From: Deltaproteobacteria bacterium
Lineage (GTDB): Bacteria; Myxococcota_A; UBA9042
DNA length: 24,362 nt
NCBI GenBank assembly: GCA_020632665.1
Contig: JACKFC010000051.1
Coordinates: 1 to 24,362, forward strand
Direction: 5' to 3'
Each line of letters opens with the position of its first letter. Position 1 is the first letter of the stretch. The translations under genes were made by a program, and so were the position numbers. A model generated the notes under the pieces. The model ran no database searches, had not been told where the DNA came from, and saw only the letters and a program-made list of their open reading frames with translations. Shown piece by piece: positions 8,446-14,910 of this stretch.

Positions 8446-9140
8446 CAACGGCCCGCGCGCAGGTCGGCGGCCGACGCGTCGAAGCGACCGTCGTCTTTCG
8501 GCTTGGGCAGGCGGAAGCCGTGGCGGGCATCCGCGAGCATCGGGCCGTCCCAGACCGAGTCACCGACCGCGACCGCAGGCGCGGCGAGCCCGGCGGCGCG
8601 GCAGGCGTGGACCTTGCCGAAGCCGATCGACCAGGGCGCGATCGGCCCGCGATCATCGACCTCGACCGCGATGACGCCGAAGCGATCGGCCACGCCCAGC
8701 AGGTCCAGACCGACGTCCACCGGGATGCGCCCCGATGCGGACACCGCCCAGAGCTTCACGCCGCGATCGGCGGCTTGCAGCATCGCGTCGAGCAGCCACC
8801 GGCGCGGTCGCAGCTCCGCCGCGAGGGTGGAGCGCAGCGCCGCGAACACCGCGACGCGATCGACGCCCTGCGAGAGCAGCGCGCTCTGCAGGCAGGCGCC
8901 TTCGTAGTCGTGGTCGACGCGGCGGAGGTAGGTCTCGACGTCGCGCTCCGCCGCGGTGCTGCGCGGGAAGAGCTCCGGCCGTGCGGCGGCCAAGCGGACA
9001 TAGTCGTCGCCGACGTCTCCAGCCCACAGCGTGCCGTCGCAGTCGGCGAAGATCGCTTCCCCGGCGGAGACGGCGTCGATCGCGGCGACGACCTCGCTCG
9101 GATCGGCGATCTCGAAGGCTGGCAGCGCGTTCTCGGACAT
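8445..9140 (-). CDS. HAD-superfamily phosphatase (SerB-like subclass IB)
   Basis: The 231-residue cytoplasmic hydrolase shows the four HAD motifs: motif I DCDGTLW with nucleophile Asp33 and acid/base Asp35, motif II Ser in VSASG, motif III Lys in GFGKVHA, and motif IV GDSVWDGPM. A helical cap domain of about 90 residues sits between motifs I and II, as in phosphoserine-phosphatase-like enzymes of subclass IB. Such enzymes remove phosphate from small metabolites or lipids; the substrate cannot be told from sequence. ATG at 9140 has a GGAGGG ribosome site upstream. The same frame is open for another 750 codons upstream, but that part is antisense to prfA and is not protein-like. Confidence 0.88.
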   Translation of the reverse strand: MSENALPAFEIADPSEVVAAIDAVSAGEAIFADCDGTLWAGDVGDDYVRLAAARPELFPRSTAAERDVETYLRRVDHDYEGACLQSALLSQGVDRVAVFAALRSTLAAELRPRRWLLDAMLQAADRGVKLWAVSASGRIPVDVGLDLLGVADRFGVIAVEVDDRGPIAPWSIGFGKVHACRAAGLAAPAVAVGDSVWDGPMLADARHGFRLPKPKDDGRFDASAADLRAGR

Positions 9141-9177
9141 CCTTCCCTCCGTCGGCTCGTCGGCGCGTGGTCGGCGG

Positions 9178-9206
9178 AGTATCCTCGCAGGCGCGGTCGG
9201 CAGCAA
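9178..9206 (-). promoter_or_regulatory. Sigma70-type promoter candidate for the phosphatase operon
   Basis: Minus strand: TTGCTG (9201-9206), a 17-base spacer, then GATACT (9178-9183). The expected transcript start near 9171 would give a leader of about 30 bases before the GGAGGG ribosome site. The site lies in the 84-base divergent gap between the phosphatase and the DUF1385-like gene. Confidence 0.5.
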
Positions 9207-9224
9207 CCGGCACCGGGAGTGGAC

Positions 9225-9911
9225 GTGGCGAAGATCGTCGGCTGGTCGGCGAAAACGGGGGTCGCCTTCGCGGCCTCGCCCTATCTCGTCGTCGGCACCT
9301 CTGGTCCCGACGGGCCGCGGACCTGGCTCGGTCGCAGCCAGAGCCCCTGGGCGATGATCGTCCGGGCGCCGGCAGCGCTCGCGGCCCTGCGGCGGGGCGA
9401 TGATGCGCCGCGCCGCACCGATCTCCTCATTGCTGCGCTGCAGGTCGGCGTCGGCTGGTCGCTCTGGCTCCTTGGCCCGTGGTTGCTGTGGTCGGGCGTC
9501 GCGCAGTCCGGACGCGATCCGCGGTGGTGGTGGGCGATTCCGGCCGCGGCGTTGCGTCTCGCGCTGCTGCGCCCAGGTGCCGCGACCCGTCGGTGGCACC
9601 TCGCCGAGCACGCAGCCCTCGGCCGCAGTCGCTGTGGAACACGCGCCGCCCGGCGGGCCGCGCTGATCGCGGCCGCGGCGGTCGCGGTCGGCTTCGGCGC
9701 AGGCGCGGCGCTGCCATCCGCCCTCTTTCTCGACGTCGTGGGCCTGCTCCTCGGCAGCCGGTTGGCGCCGGTCGAAGACGGCGCACGGGCCGACGCCGAG
9801 GCGCTCGAGGTCGCGGCCGCGGCGCTCTCCCGATTGCGTCGGGCCCGCAACACAGATACACCGCTGCCCTCGCCCAGCACGGGCGGAGTGGCCCCGATGG
9901 GCCAGGAGTGA
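9225..9911 (+). CDS. Divergent, shortened DUF1385 (YqhQ-like) membrane protein
   Basis: The 228-residue product aligns by eye to DUF1385. Its start VGWSAKTGVAFAASP (5-19) parallels the family opening VGGQAVIEGVMMRSP. HLAEHAALGRSRCGT (125-139) parallels the two family landmarks AEHK and HPRCGT, here separated by only seven residues instead of roughly two dozen. Two hydrophobic stretches lie between these landmarks and one follows them. Canonical members are about 300 residues and sit immediately before prfA in many bacteria, exactly as here, where prfA starts 3 bp downstream. The catalytic-looking lysine and the EGVMMR core are lost, so activity may have changed. I chose GTG at 9225 because GGGAG lies five bases upstream; GTG at 9219 is an alternative. 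Confidence 0.65.
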   Translation: MAKIVGWSAKTGVAFAASPYLVVGTSGPDGPRTWLGRSQSPWAMIVRAPAALAALRRGDDAPRRTDLLIAALQVGVGWSLWLLGPWLLWSGVAQSGRDPRWWWAIPAAALRLALLRPGAATRRWHLAEHAALGRSRCGTRAARRAALIAAAAVAVGFGAGAALPSALFLDVVGLLLGSRLAPVEDGARADAEALEVAAAALSRLRRARNTDTPLPSPSTGGVAPMGQE

Positions 9912-9914
9912 AGG

Positions 9915-10988
9915 ATGTTCGACAAGCTCGACAGCGTCGTGGAGCGTTTCGACGAGCTCGAAGCCGCCCTCGCCACCCCGGAGATCGCCTGCGATCCTTC
10001 GCGGTCCACGACCATGATGCGCGAGCGGGCGGGCCTCGAAGAGACCGTGACCACCTACCGCGCTTGGCGTGGCGTGCTGCAGGAAGCCGAAGCCGCCGAG
10101 CAGATGCTGCGCGAGGAGAGCGACGCCGATATGCGCGCGCTCGCCAAGGAAGAGCTGAACGAACTCGAAGACCAGCGCACGACGCTCGAAGCCAAGCTCA
10201 AGGAGTTGATGGTCCCGCGCGACCCCCGCGACGACCGCAACGTCGTCCTGGAGATCCGCGCCGGCACCGGCGGCGAAGAGGCGGCGCTCTTCTCGGGCGA
10301 TCTGCTGCGCATGTATGCGCGCTACGCCGAAGCCCGCGGCTGGAAGCTGGAGGAGCTCTCGCTCTCGGAGGCCAGCCAGGGCGGGATCAAGGAGATCATC
10401 GTCCTGATCCGTGGCCACGGCGCCTACTCTCGCTTCAAGCACGAGTCCGGCACCCATCGCGTGCAGCGCGTGCCGGTCACCGAGTCGCAGGGGCGCATTC
10501 ACACCTCGGCGTGCACCGTCGCCGTGCTGCCGGAAGCGGAAGAAGTGGATGTCGACATCAGCCCCGGCGACCTGCGCATCGACACCTACCGCGCCAGCGG
10601 CGCCGGCGGCCAGCACGTCAACCGGACCGACTCGGCCGTCCGCATCACCCACTTGCCGTCTGGCATCGTGGTGCAGTGCCAAGACGAGCGTTCGCAGCAC
10701 AAGAACCGTGACCGCGCGATGACCCTGCTGCGGACCAAGCTCTTCGAGGTCGAGTCCGAGCGGCAACACAGCGAGCTCGCTGCCGACCGCAAGGCACAGG
10801 TCGGCTCCGGCGACCGCTCCGAGCGCATTCGGACCTACAACTTCCCGCAGAATCGCATCACCGATCACCGCATCGGCCTGACGCTCTACGCGCTCGAGCA
10901 GGTCATGATGGGTGAGCTCGACGCGGTGGTGGAGCCGCTCCTGGCAGCCGAGCGTGCGGCGCGCCTCGCTGCGGCGGGGATGGAGTAG
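9915..10988 (+). CDS. prfA: Peptide chain release factor 1
   Basis: The 357-residue factor ends translation at UAA and UAG in the ribosomal A site. The stop-codon recognition tripeptide PVT lies in HRVQRVPVTESQGR, which marks RF1 rather than RF2 (SPF). The peptidyl-hydrolysis loop GAGGQHVN contains the methylated Gln of GGQ, followed by the conserved SGIVVQCQDERSQHKN region. Length is normal. ATG at 9915 has AGGAG seven bases upstream and follows the DUF1385-like stop by 3 bp. The usual downstream partner prmC, which methylates GGQ, is absent; instead a convergent gene overlaps the last 86 bases of prfA. Confidence 0.98.
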   Translation: MFDKLDSVVERFDELEAALATPEIACDPSRSTTMMRERAGLEETVTTYRAWRGVLQEAEAAEQMLREESDADMRALAKEELNELEDQRTTLEAKLKELMVPRDPRDDRNVVLEIRAGTGGEEAALFSGDLLRMYARYAEARGWKLEELSLSEASQGGIKEIIVLIRGHGAYSRFKHESGTHRVQRVPVTESQGRIHTSACTVAVLPEAEEVDVDISPGDLRIDTYRASGAGGQHVNRTDSAVRITHLPSGIVVQCQDERSQHKNRDRAMTLLRTKLFEVESERQHSELAADRKAQVGSGDRSERIRTYNFPQNRITDHRIGLTLYALEQVMMGELDAVVEPLLAAERAARLAAAGME

Positions 10989-11574
10989 CGCCCGCCAACG
11001 TCCGGAGCAGCGCCGCGATCGCGGCGGCCTCGGCTCGCAATGCAGCGCAGGCCGGTTCTTCGGCAGCCAGCTCGGCAGCCTGGGTGACCAGGGCGCGATG
11101 CCGCGCGAGCAGGTCGATCCAGCGTGTGCCGAGCCGTTCAGCACGGATGCGCGCCTCGATGCCGGCGTCTCGCGTCGCGCCGTTCCGTACCGGTGGTGGT
11201 GGCGCGAAGAGCGCGCGAAGGTCCCAGTCGACGCGCACGGCGTAGCCGGCCGACCGCGCGACGCTGCTGCGCTCGCTGCCGTTGCCGCTCGTGCCCAGGA
11301 CCTCGCCCAGCCCCAGGGCGATCCCCTCGCTGCGGCGGACGCTGACCCGGGCCGGTAGCAGGGCACGCAGGCGCCACAGCGCCGAAGCCGGGTCTGCGGC
11401 ACGGCCACGCGTCAACGTCTGCAATTGCGCAGCGAACGCGGACTCGACGCGCGGCGCGGCGGCGATCGTGCAGAGCCCGTCGGGCGGCGCAGCATGTGCA
11501 AGCGCTGGCATCATCCAGGCCAGCACGAACCACCCACGCCATCGCCCGAACGCCCCGCCTCGTTGATCCGTCAT
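10903..11574 (-). CDS. Secreted hypothetical protein, lysine-free, overlapping prfA 3' end
   Basis: I do not recognise this 223-residue protein. It starts with a Sec signal peptide (Arg-containing head, core WFVLAWMMPALAHA, cleavage near AHA/AP), then has helical, Arg/Ala/Leu-rich sequence containing a possible strand VRVDWDLRALFAPPPP around 120, and a Pro/Arg-rich tail. It contains no lysine after the start, many arginines, and two cysteines. ATG at 11574 has GGGAGG five bases before it, a strong reason to believe it is translated. The last 28 codons lie antisense to the end of prfA; an earlier stop does not exist, so the tail is either real or the gene is drifting. It follows the TonB operon in the same direction but across a 206-bp gap with stem-loops. 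Confidence 0.6.
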   Translation of the reverse strand: MTDQRGGAFGRWRGWFVLAWMMPALAHAAPPDGLCTIAAAPRVESAFAAQLQTLTRGRAADPASALWRLRALLPARVSVRRSEGIALGLGEVLGTSGNGSERSSVARSAGYAVRVDWDLRALFAPPPPVRNGATRDAGIEARIRAERLGTRWIDLLARHRALVTQAAELAAEEPACAALRAEAAAIAALLRTLAGATPSPPQRGAPHARLPGAAPPPRRAHPS

Positions 11575-11680
11575 CTCGACCTCCCGCCGGTCGCACGACC
11601 CGGCCCGAGCAGACCGAGCAGTTCCCGTGCCTGCGCCGGTTGCCGACAAGAAGCCAACGTGATCTCAGCGTGTTGGCGAT

Positions 11681-11696
11681 TGGCTCTGCGGAGCCA
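11681..11696 (-). terminator. Short hairpin upstream of the secreted hypothetical gene
   Basis: A perfect 6-bp inverted repeat (TGGCTC/GAGCCA) with a four-base loop. There is no downstream U-run on either strand, so intrinsic termination is uncertain; it is one of three hairpins between 11681 and 11779. Confidence 0.3.
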
Positions 11697-11721
11697 GCCG
11701 CGGCAGCAAAGGGTCTCGAAC

Positions 11722-11761
11722 GCGGTCTCGGGACTGGTCTCGAGACCCGCCGTGAGACCGC
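11722..11761 (-). terminator. Compound dyad with 12-nt periodic GGTCTC, probable terminator or regulatory stem
   Basis: Outer arms GCGGTCTC (11722-11729) and GAGACCGC (11754-11761) enclose a perfect inner palindrome GGTCTCGAGACC (11736-11747). A further GGTCTC lies at 11712. On the minus strand this is about 20 bases beyond the TAG of the lipoprotein gene, and the structure is followed by TTT, consistent with transcript 3'-end formation. A small GTCGC/GCGAC hairpin (11764-11779) sits between it and the stop codon. Confidence 0.5.
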
Positions 11762-11780
11762 TTGTCGCTATCTCGCGACG

Positions 11781-12812
11781 CTACGGGCAGCCCGCTGGCT
11801 TCGGCTCCAAGGCACAGAGCGGGTTGCCGGCGGGGGCATCCTTGCGGACGACAGCGCCGCGGACCAGCCAATCGACGCCGTTGCGGCCGTCACGCACGAC
11901 CAGCCACAGCCGGACCGGCAGGTCGTCCTTGCAGGGCGGCAGGAAGGTATTTTCCGGCACCTCGTCGTAGGTTCGCTGCTTGACGTAGTCGCCTTCGGTC
12001 GAGAACCAGGAGAAGAGCAGGCCTTCCTTCGCCGGCTCGGTCGCGGTCGGATCGACGTTCTCGCCGATGACTTCGGCCGACTCGGGGCTCCAGGTCGGCA
12101 CCATCTCGAGCGCGCCTTGCGAGAGGCCGAAGAAGGTGTCGTCGGGGTCGCCGCGATACCAGGCCAGCGTCGGGGTCACGCCCTCTGGCCAATCGACCCC
12201 CTCGATCTGCAGCCCGGTGAGGTCGGGGTTGTTGTGGACGTCCTCGGCCTTGGTCACGAATTCCAGGCGCTTGTAGCCGGCGATGCAGGCGTCGCGATCG
12301 GTGCACGGCTGCTCCAACCACGCCGCCACATCGGTCGGACAGCTGCCCCCTTCGCTCGCTGCGGTGGCGAACTTGAAGAGCACATAGGCCTCGAGCGACG
12401 GCGGCTCGTCGGTCGCGCCACCGCCGGCGCTGAGGTTGTCCGGCAGCTTCAAGCCCAGGTCCTCGAAGACCGCAGGAGCCTCCGCCAGCGCCTTGAAGAG
12501 GTGGGCCGGCGTCACGGTCGCGCCGACGGAGGTGCCCAGGTCGCTCTGCAGTCGAGGGTCGAAGCAGCGGAAGTTGCCGTCCTTCGGCCAGGCGAAGGGG
12601 CAGAACGCCCAGGCTTGGCAGAGCTGCTCGCCGGCGGGCACGCCGACGATCAGCGGCTCGAGCGTGGTCGGACCCGTCGAGCGCAGCACCGGTGGATCGG
12701 CGCGGATGGCCAAGACGCGGATCTTGTTGATCAGCGAGGGCGGATCGTAGCTCTGACCGCAGGCGGCGAGCAGCACGGTGCAGGCAAGGACTCGGGCGCT
12801 GCGGGCGCTCAT
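11781..12812 (-). CDS. Cysteine-rich lipoprotein coupled to tonB
   Basis: The 343-residue protein begins with a type II signal peptide, lipobox LAAC with Cys18, and Gly at +2, so it should be lipidated and sorted to the outer membrane. The mature part starts YDPPSLINKIRVLAIRADPP, a pattern I associate with myxobacterial lipoproteins, and probably folds as beta domains. It has ten cysteines, several close together (CQAWAFC; CTDRDAC), suggesting periplasmic disulfides. No enzymatic motif is visible. Its ATG at 12812 overlaps the tonB stop (ATGA), so it is the fourth product of the exbB-exbD-tonB operon and may be part of the energised envelope complex. That role is inference. Confidence 0.82.
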   Translation of the reverse strand: MSARSARVLACTVLLAACGQSYDPPSLINKIRVLAIRADPPVLRSTGPTTLEPLIVGVPAGEQLCQAWAFCPFAWPKDGNFRCFDPRLQSDLGTSVGATVTPAHLFKALAEAPAVFEDLGLKLPDNLSAGGGATDEPPSLEAYVLFKFATAASEGGSCPTDVAAWLEQPCTDRDACIAGYKRLEFVTKAEDVHNNPDLTGLQIEGVDWPEGVTPTLAWYRGDPDDTFFGLSQGALEMVPTWSPESAEVIGENVDPTATEPAKEGLLFSWFSTEGDYVKQRTYDEVPENTFLPPCKDDLPVRLWLVVRDGRNGVDWLVRGAVVRKDAPAGNPLCALEPKPAGCP

Positions 12813-13621
12813 GCGTCACTCCCGGGCTTGAATTCGACCACGAAGGGCACCTTGTCGATGAATGGGACGCCGTCGCGGGTGCCGGGCTCGAAGGCGCAGC
12901 GGGCGAGCGCCGCGCGGGCTGCCGAGTCGAAGGGCTCACCAGCGCTGCGCAGCACGCGCTTGGGCTTGACCTTGCCGTCCTTGCCGACGCTCAGCAACAG
13001 CGTCACCTCGACCACGCGGCGGGTGCTGGGCGCGCCTTCGGGCCAATCGACTTTGCAGCGACCCTTCGGCCGTGCGTGCGAGATCACGACCTTGCGCTCC
13101 GGCGCTTCGCCCGTGCCACCGGAGCCGGCGTCGGCGGGCTTGGCGGTGCCGTTGTCGTCGCGGCGGCGCGTGTTGCGCTCGTTGGCCGCGACGCCGGGGT
13201 CACCGTAGACGTCCTCGTCGCCGGTCTGCACCGCCACGCCGCTGCCGTCACCGGTCGCGCCGTAGGTCTTGCTCAGCACCAGCGGGGCCGGCTCGGCCGG
13301 GTCCGGTGGCGGCTTGTCCTGCTTCGGCGGGGTCTTCCGCTTCGGCTGCGGCCGCTTCTTCGGCTTGGGCTTCGGCGCCTCTGCCTGCGGCTCGGGCTTG
13401 GCCTCGGGCTTCGGCTCGGGCTTGGGTTCCGGCTTGGGTTCGGGCGGCGGCGGCGGTGGCGGCGGCGGCTCGGGCAGCTTGATGTCCTCGACGACCGCGA
13501 TCGCGACCTTGCGCTCTTCCGGTGGCGTCGGAACCGGGCGCTCGATCGAGGCGGCCCAGATGCCGAAGCCGCCGTGCAGCAGGAGCGCGGCCGAAAGGCC
13601 GATGAGCAGGTCGCGTTCCAT
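12809..13621 (-). CDS. tonB: TonB-family energy transducer
   Basis: The 270-residue protein spans the periplasm to carry proton-motive-force energy from ExbB/ExbD to outer-membrane receptors. It has a single N-terminal membrane anchor (about 5-24, with the His in LLLHGGFG typical of TonB anchors), then a Pro/Glu/Lys-rich linker (about 50-110) with runs of proline and repeated KPEP units. A polar linker follows, then a C-terminal TonB domain (about 195-265) with the pattern VEVTLLLSVGKDGKVKPKRV, FDSAARAALARCAFEP and a final VPFVVEF strand. Two cysteines occur in this C-terminal domain (in GRCKVDWP and ARCAFEP), possibly a disulfide. It begins 4 bp after exbD. No TonB-dependent receptor lies in the window. 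Confidence 0.93.
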   Translation of the reverse strand: MERDLLIGLSAALLLHGGFGIWAASIERPVPTPPEERKVAIAVVEDIKLPEPPPPPPPPPEPKPEPKPEPKPEAKPEPQAEAPKPKPKKRPQPKRKTPPKQDKPPPDPAEPAPLVLSKTYGATGDGSGVAVQTGDEDVYGDPGVAANERNTRRRDDNGTAKPADAGSGGTGEAPERKVVISHARPKGRCKVDWPEGAPSTRRVVEVTLLLSVGKDGKVKPKRVLRSAGEPFDSAARAALARCAFEPGTRDGVPFIDKVPFVVEFKPGSDA

Positions 13622-13625
13622 GGCG

Positions 13626-14054
13626 CTACTCGATCTCCTGCTCCTTGGTGTTGATCGCGACGTTCTCGACCCCGAGGACGCGCATCGTATCGATCAGACG
13701 CACGACGACGCCGTGAGATACGCGGCGATCAGCGCTGACGACCGCTTCTTTCTTCCCGTTGGTGGCGCTCATCCGGGCGCGCACGACGTCGCGCAGCTTC
13801 GCTTCGGTGATCTCCTCACCGTTGAGGAAGAGCTCGCCGTCCTTGTTGATCACCACGCTGAGCGGCTCGCCGGGCTTGTCCTGGCCCGAGGCGGCGGTCG
13901 GTAGGTCGACGTCGATGGTCGGCTTCTTGACCTTCTTGCTGACCGTCTCGCTGGTCAGCATGAAGATGATCAGCAGCACCAACATGATGTCGACCAGCGG
14001 GGTGACGTTGATATCTGTGATGGCGTCGTCGTCGCCGCCGAGCTTTGCTGCCAT
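13626..14054 (-). CDS. exbD: ExbD/TolR-family proton-channel subunit
   Basis: The 142-residue protein has the hallmark of the family: a cytoplasmic start followed by ITDINVTPLVDIMLVLLIIF, in which Asp22 in the single membrane helix corresponds to the proton-carrying Asp25 of E. coli ExbD. The remainder is a periplasmic domain of alternating strands and helices ending near EVVSADRRVSHG and VENVAINT, which matches ExbD/TolR length. It lies 9 bp behind exbB and 4 bp before tonB, so the three are one operon. ExbD is favoured over TolR because tonB, not tolA/tolB, follows. Confidence 0.94.
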   Translation of the reverse strand: MAAKLGGDDDAITDINVTPLVDIMLVLLIIFMLTSETVSKKVKKPTIDVDLPTAASGQDKPGEPLSVVINKDGELFLNGEEITEAKLRDVVRARMSATNGKKEAVVSADRRVSHGVVVRLIDTMRVLGVENVAINTKEQEIE

Positions 14055-14063
14055 GGCGCCCTC

Positions 14064-14708
14064 CTACTGGCCCTGTTCGGACTTGAGGTGGGCGAGCAGG
14101 ACCGAGGCCAGCGCCGCCGACCGCGCCTGGCAGCCCTTGATCGCGCCCTTGAACTGGTTGAACGCCCAGACCGCGGGGATCGCGACGATCAGGCCGACCG
14201 CGGTGGCGACCAGGGCTTCGGAGATGCTGCCCATGATCGCTTGGGTCCGGTTCGCGTCGGCGCTCACCTCGCCCATCGACATCTGCAGGTCGGCGAAGGC
14301 ACCCATGATGCCGATGACCGTGCCGAGCAGGCCGATAAAAGGGGCGTTCGCGCCGAGGCTGCCGAGGAAGCCGAGGAAGCGGTCGTAGCGCTGCTTCTCC
14401 AGCGCTTCCTGCGCCGCCATCAGCTCCTCGACCGCCGGAGCACCGCGGTGCATCTCCCGCACGCCGGCGAGGACGACCTGGGCCTCCATGCCCTTGTGCC
14501 CTTCGAGCACGGCGACGGCTTCCTTCGGCCCCTTGTCCAAGGCGCGGAGCAGCTGCGTCTGCAGGTCCGCCGGCACCTTGTTGCGCTGCAGGAAGAGGAT
14601 CCGCTCGATCACGATCGCGATCGAGAGCACGGACAGAAAGAGCAAGAGGAAGAGGATCCACTCGGCGCCCAACGTGTCGAGCACGCGCGCCAGGGTATCG
14701 ATCAGCAT
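14064..14708 (-). CDS. exbB: ExbB/TolQ/MotA-family proton-channel subunit
   Basis: The 214-residue inner-membrane protein forms the pentameric channel around ExbD. It has three membrane helices: about 17-38 (WILFLLLFLSVLSIAIVIE), then a long cytoplasmic loop, then APFIGLLGTVIGIMGAF near 125-141, and SEALVATAVGLIVAIPAVWA near 162-181. The last two contain the conserved Thr and the Glu-containing SEAL motif that line the proton path. ATG at 14708 has a GGGAG ribosome site about eight bases upstream; the frame is open further upstream into the divergent control region but lacks protein character. It is the first gene of the exb-tonB-lipoprotein operon. Confidence 0.94.
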   Translation of the reverse strand: MLIDTLARVLDTLGAEWILFLLLFLSVLSIAIVIERILFLQRNKVPADLQTQLLRALDKGPKEAVAVLEGHKGMEAQVVLAGVREMHRGAPAVEELMAAQEALEKQRYDRFLGFLGSLGANAPFIGLLGTVIGIMGAFADLQMSMGEVSADANRTQAIMGSISEALVATAVGLIVAIPAVWAFNQFKGAIKGCQARSAALASVLLAHLKSEQGQ

Positions 14709-14770
14709 ACTTCGGACTCCCTCGCCGGCAGGCCTTGCCGCCACCCTGGCGCCTACCTGTCGGCTCATCT

Positions 14771-14796
14771 CTTCGCGGGCCACCACCCCCGCGAAG
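14771..14796. promoter_or_regulatory. Perfect 9-bp inverted repeat in the exbB-rel divergent gap
   Basis: CTTCGCGGG (14771-14779) and CCCGCGAAG (14788-14796) form a perfect inverted repeat around an eight-base centre. It lies about 60 bases upstream of exbB and 115 bases upstream of rel, so it could be an operator for either gene or a leader hairpin. Confidence 0.5.
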
Positions 14797-14858
14797 GGGG
14801 GCAGATCGTGACAGCCGCCCCAGAGGGATGCAAGCTGACGGCCCTGGGTGCGCCGGGC

Positions 14859-14879
14859 CTCACCGTGAAGTTCGGTGAG
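14859..14879 (+). promoter_or_regulatory. 7-bp inverted repeat in the rel leader
   Basis: CTCACCG (14859-14865) and CGGTGAG (14873-14879) are perfect complements around a seven-base loop. The repeat ends about 16 bases before the GAGGAG ribosome site of rel, so in RNA it would form a hairpin just upstream of the initiation region. Confidence 0.45.
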
Positions 14880-14910
14880 ACTCGAAATTGGCCCCGAGGA
14901 GCCGCTGTTG

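Noticed and set aside
9141..11408. Minus-strand open frame extending the HAD phosphatase by about 750 codons
   Set aside because: It is antisense to prfA and the DUF1385-like gene, has no protein-like composition, and the phosphatase has its own ATG with a strong ribosome site at 9140.
11496..13208. 570-codon plus-strand frame opposite tonB and the lipoprotein
   Set aside because: Antisense to genes with clear signal peptide, lipobox and TonB domain; no recognisable motif of its own.
13380..13460. Tandem-looking DNA repeat in tonB
   Set aside because: The repeated bases simply encode the Pro/Glu/Lys linker of TonB and need no separate explanation.
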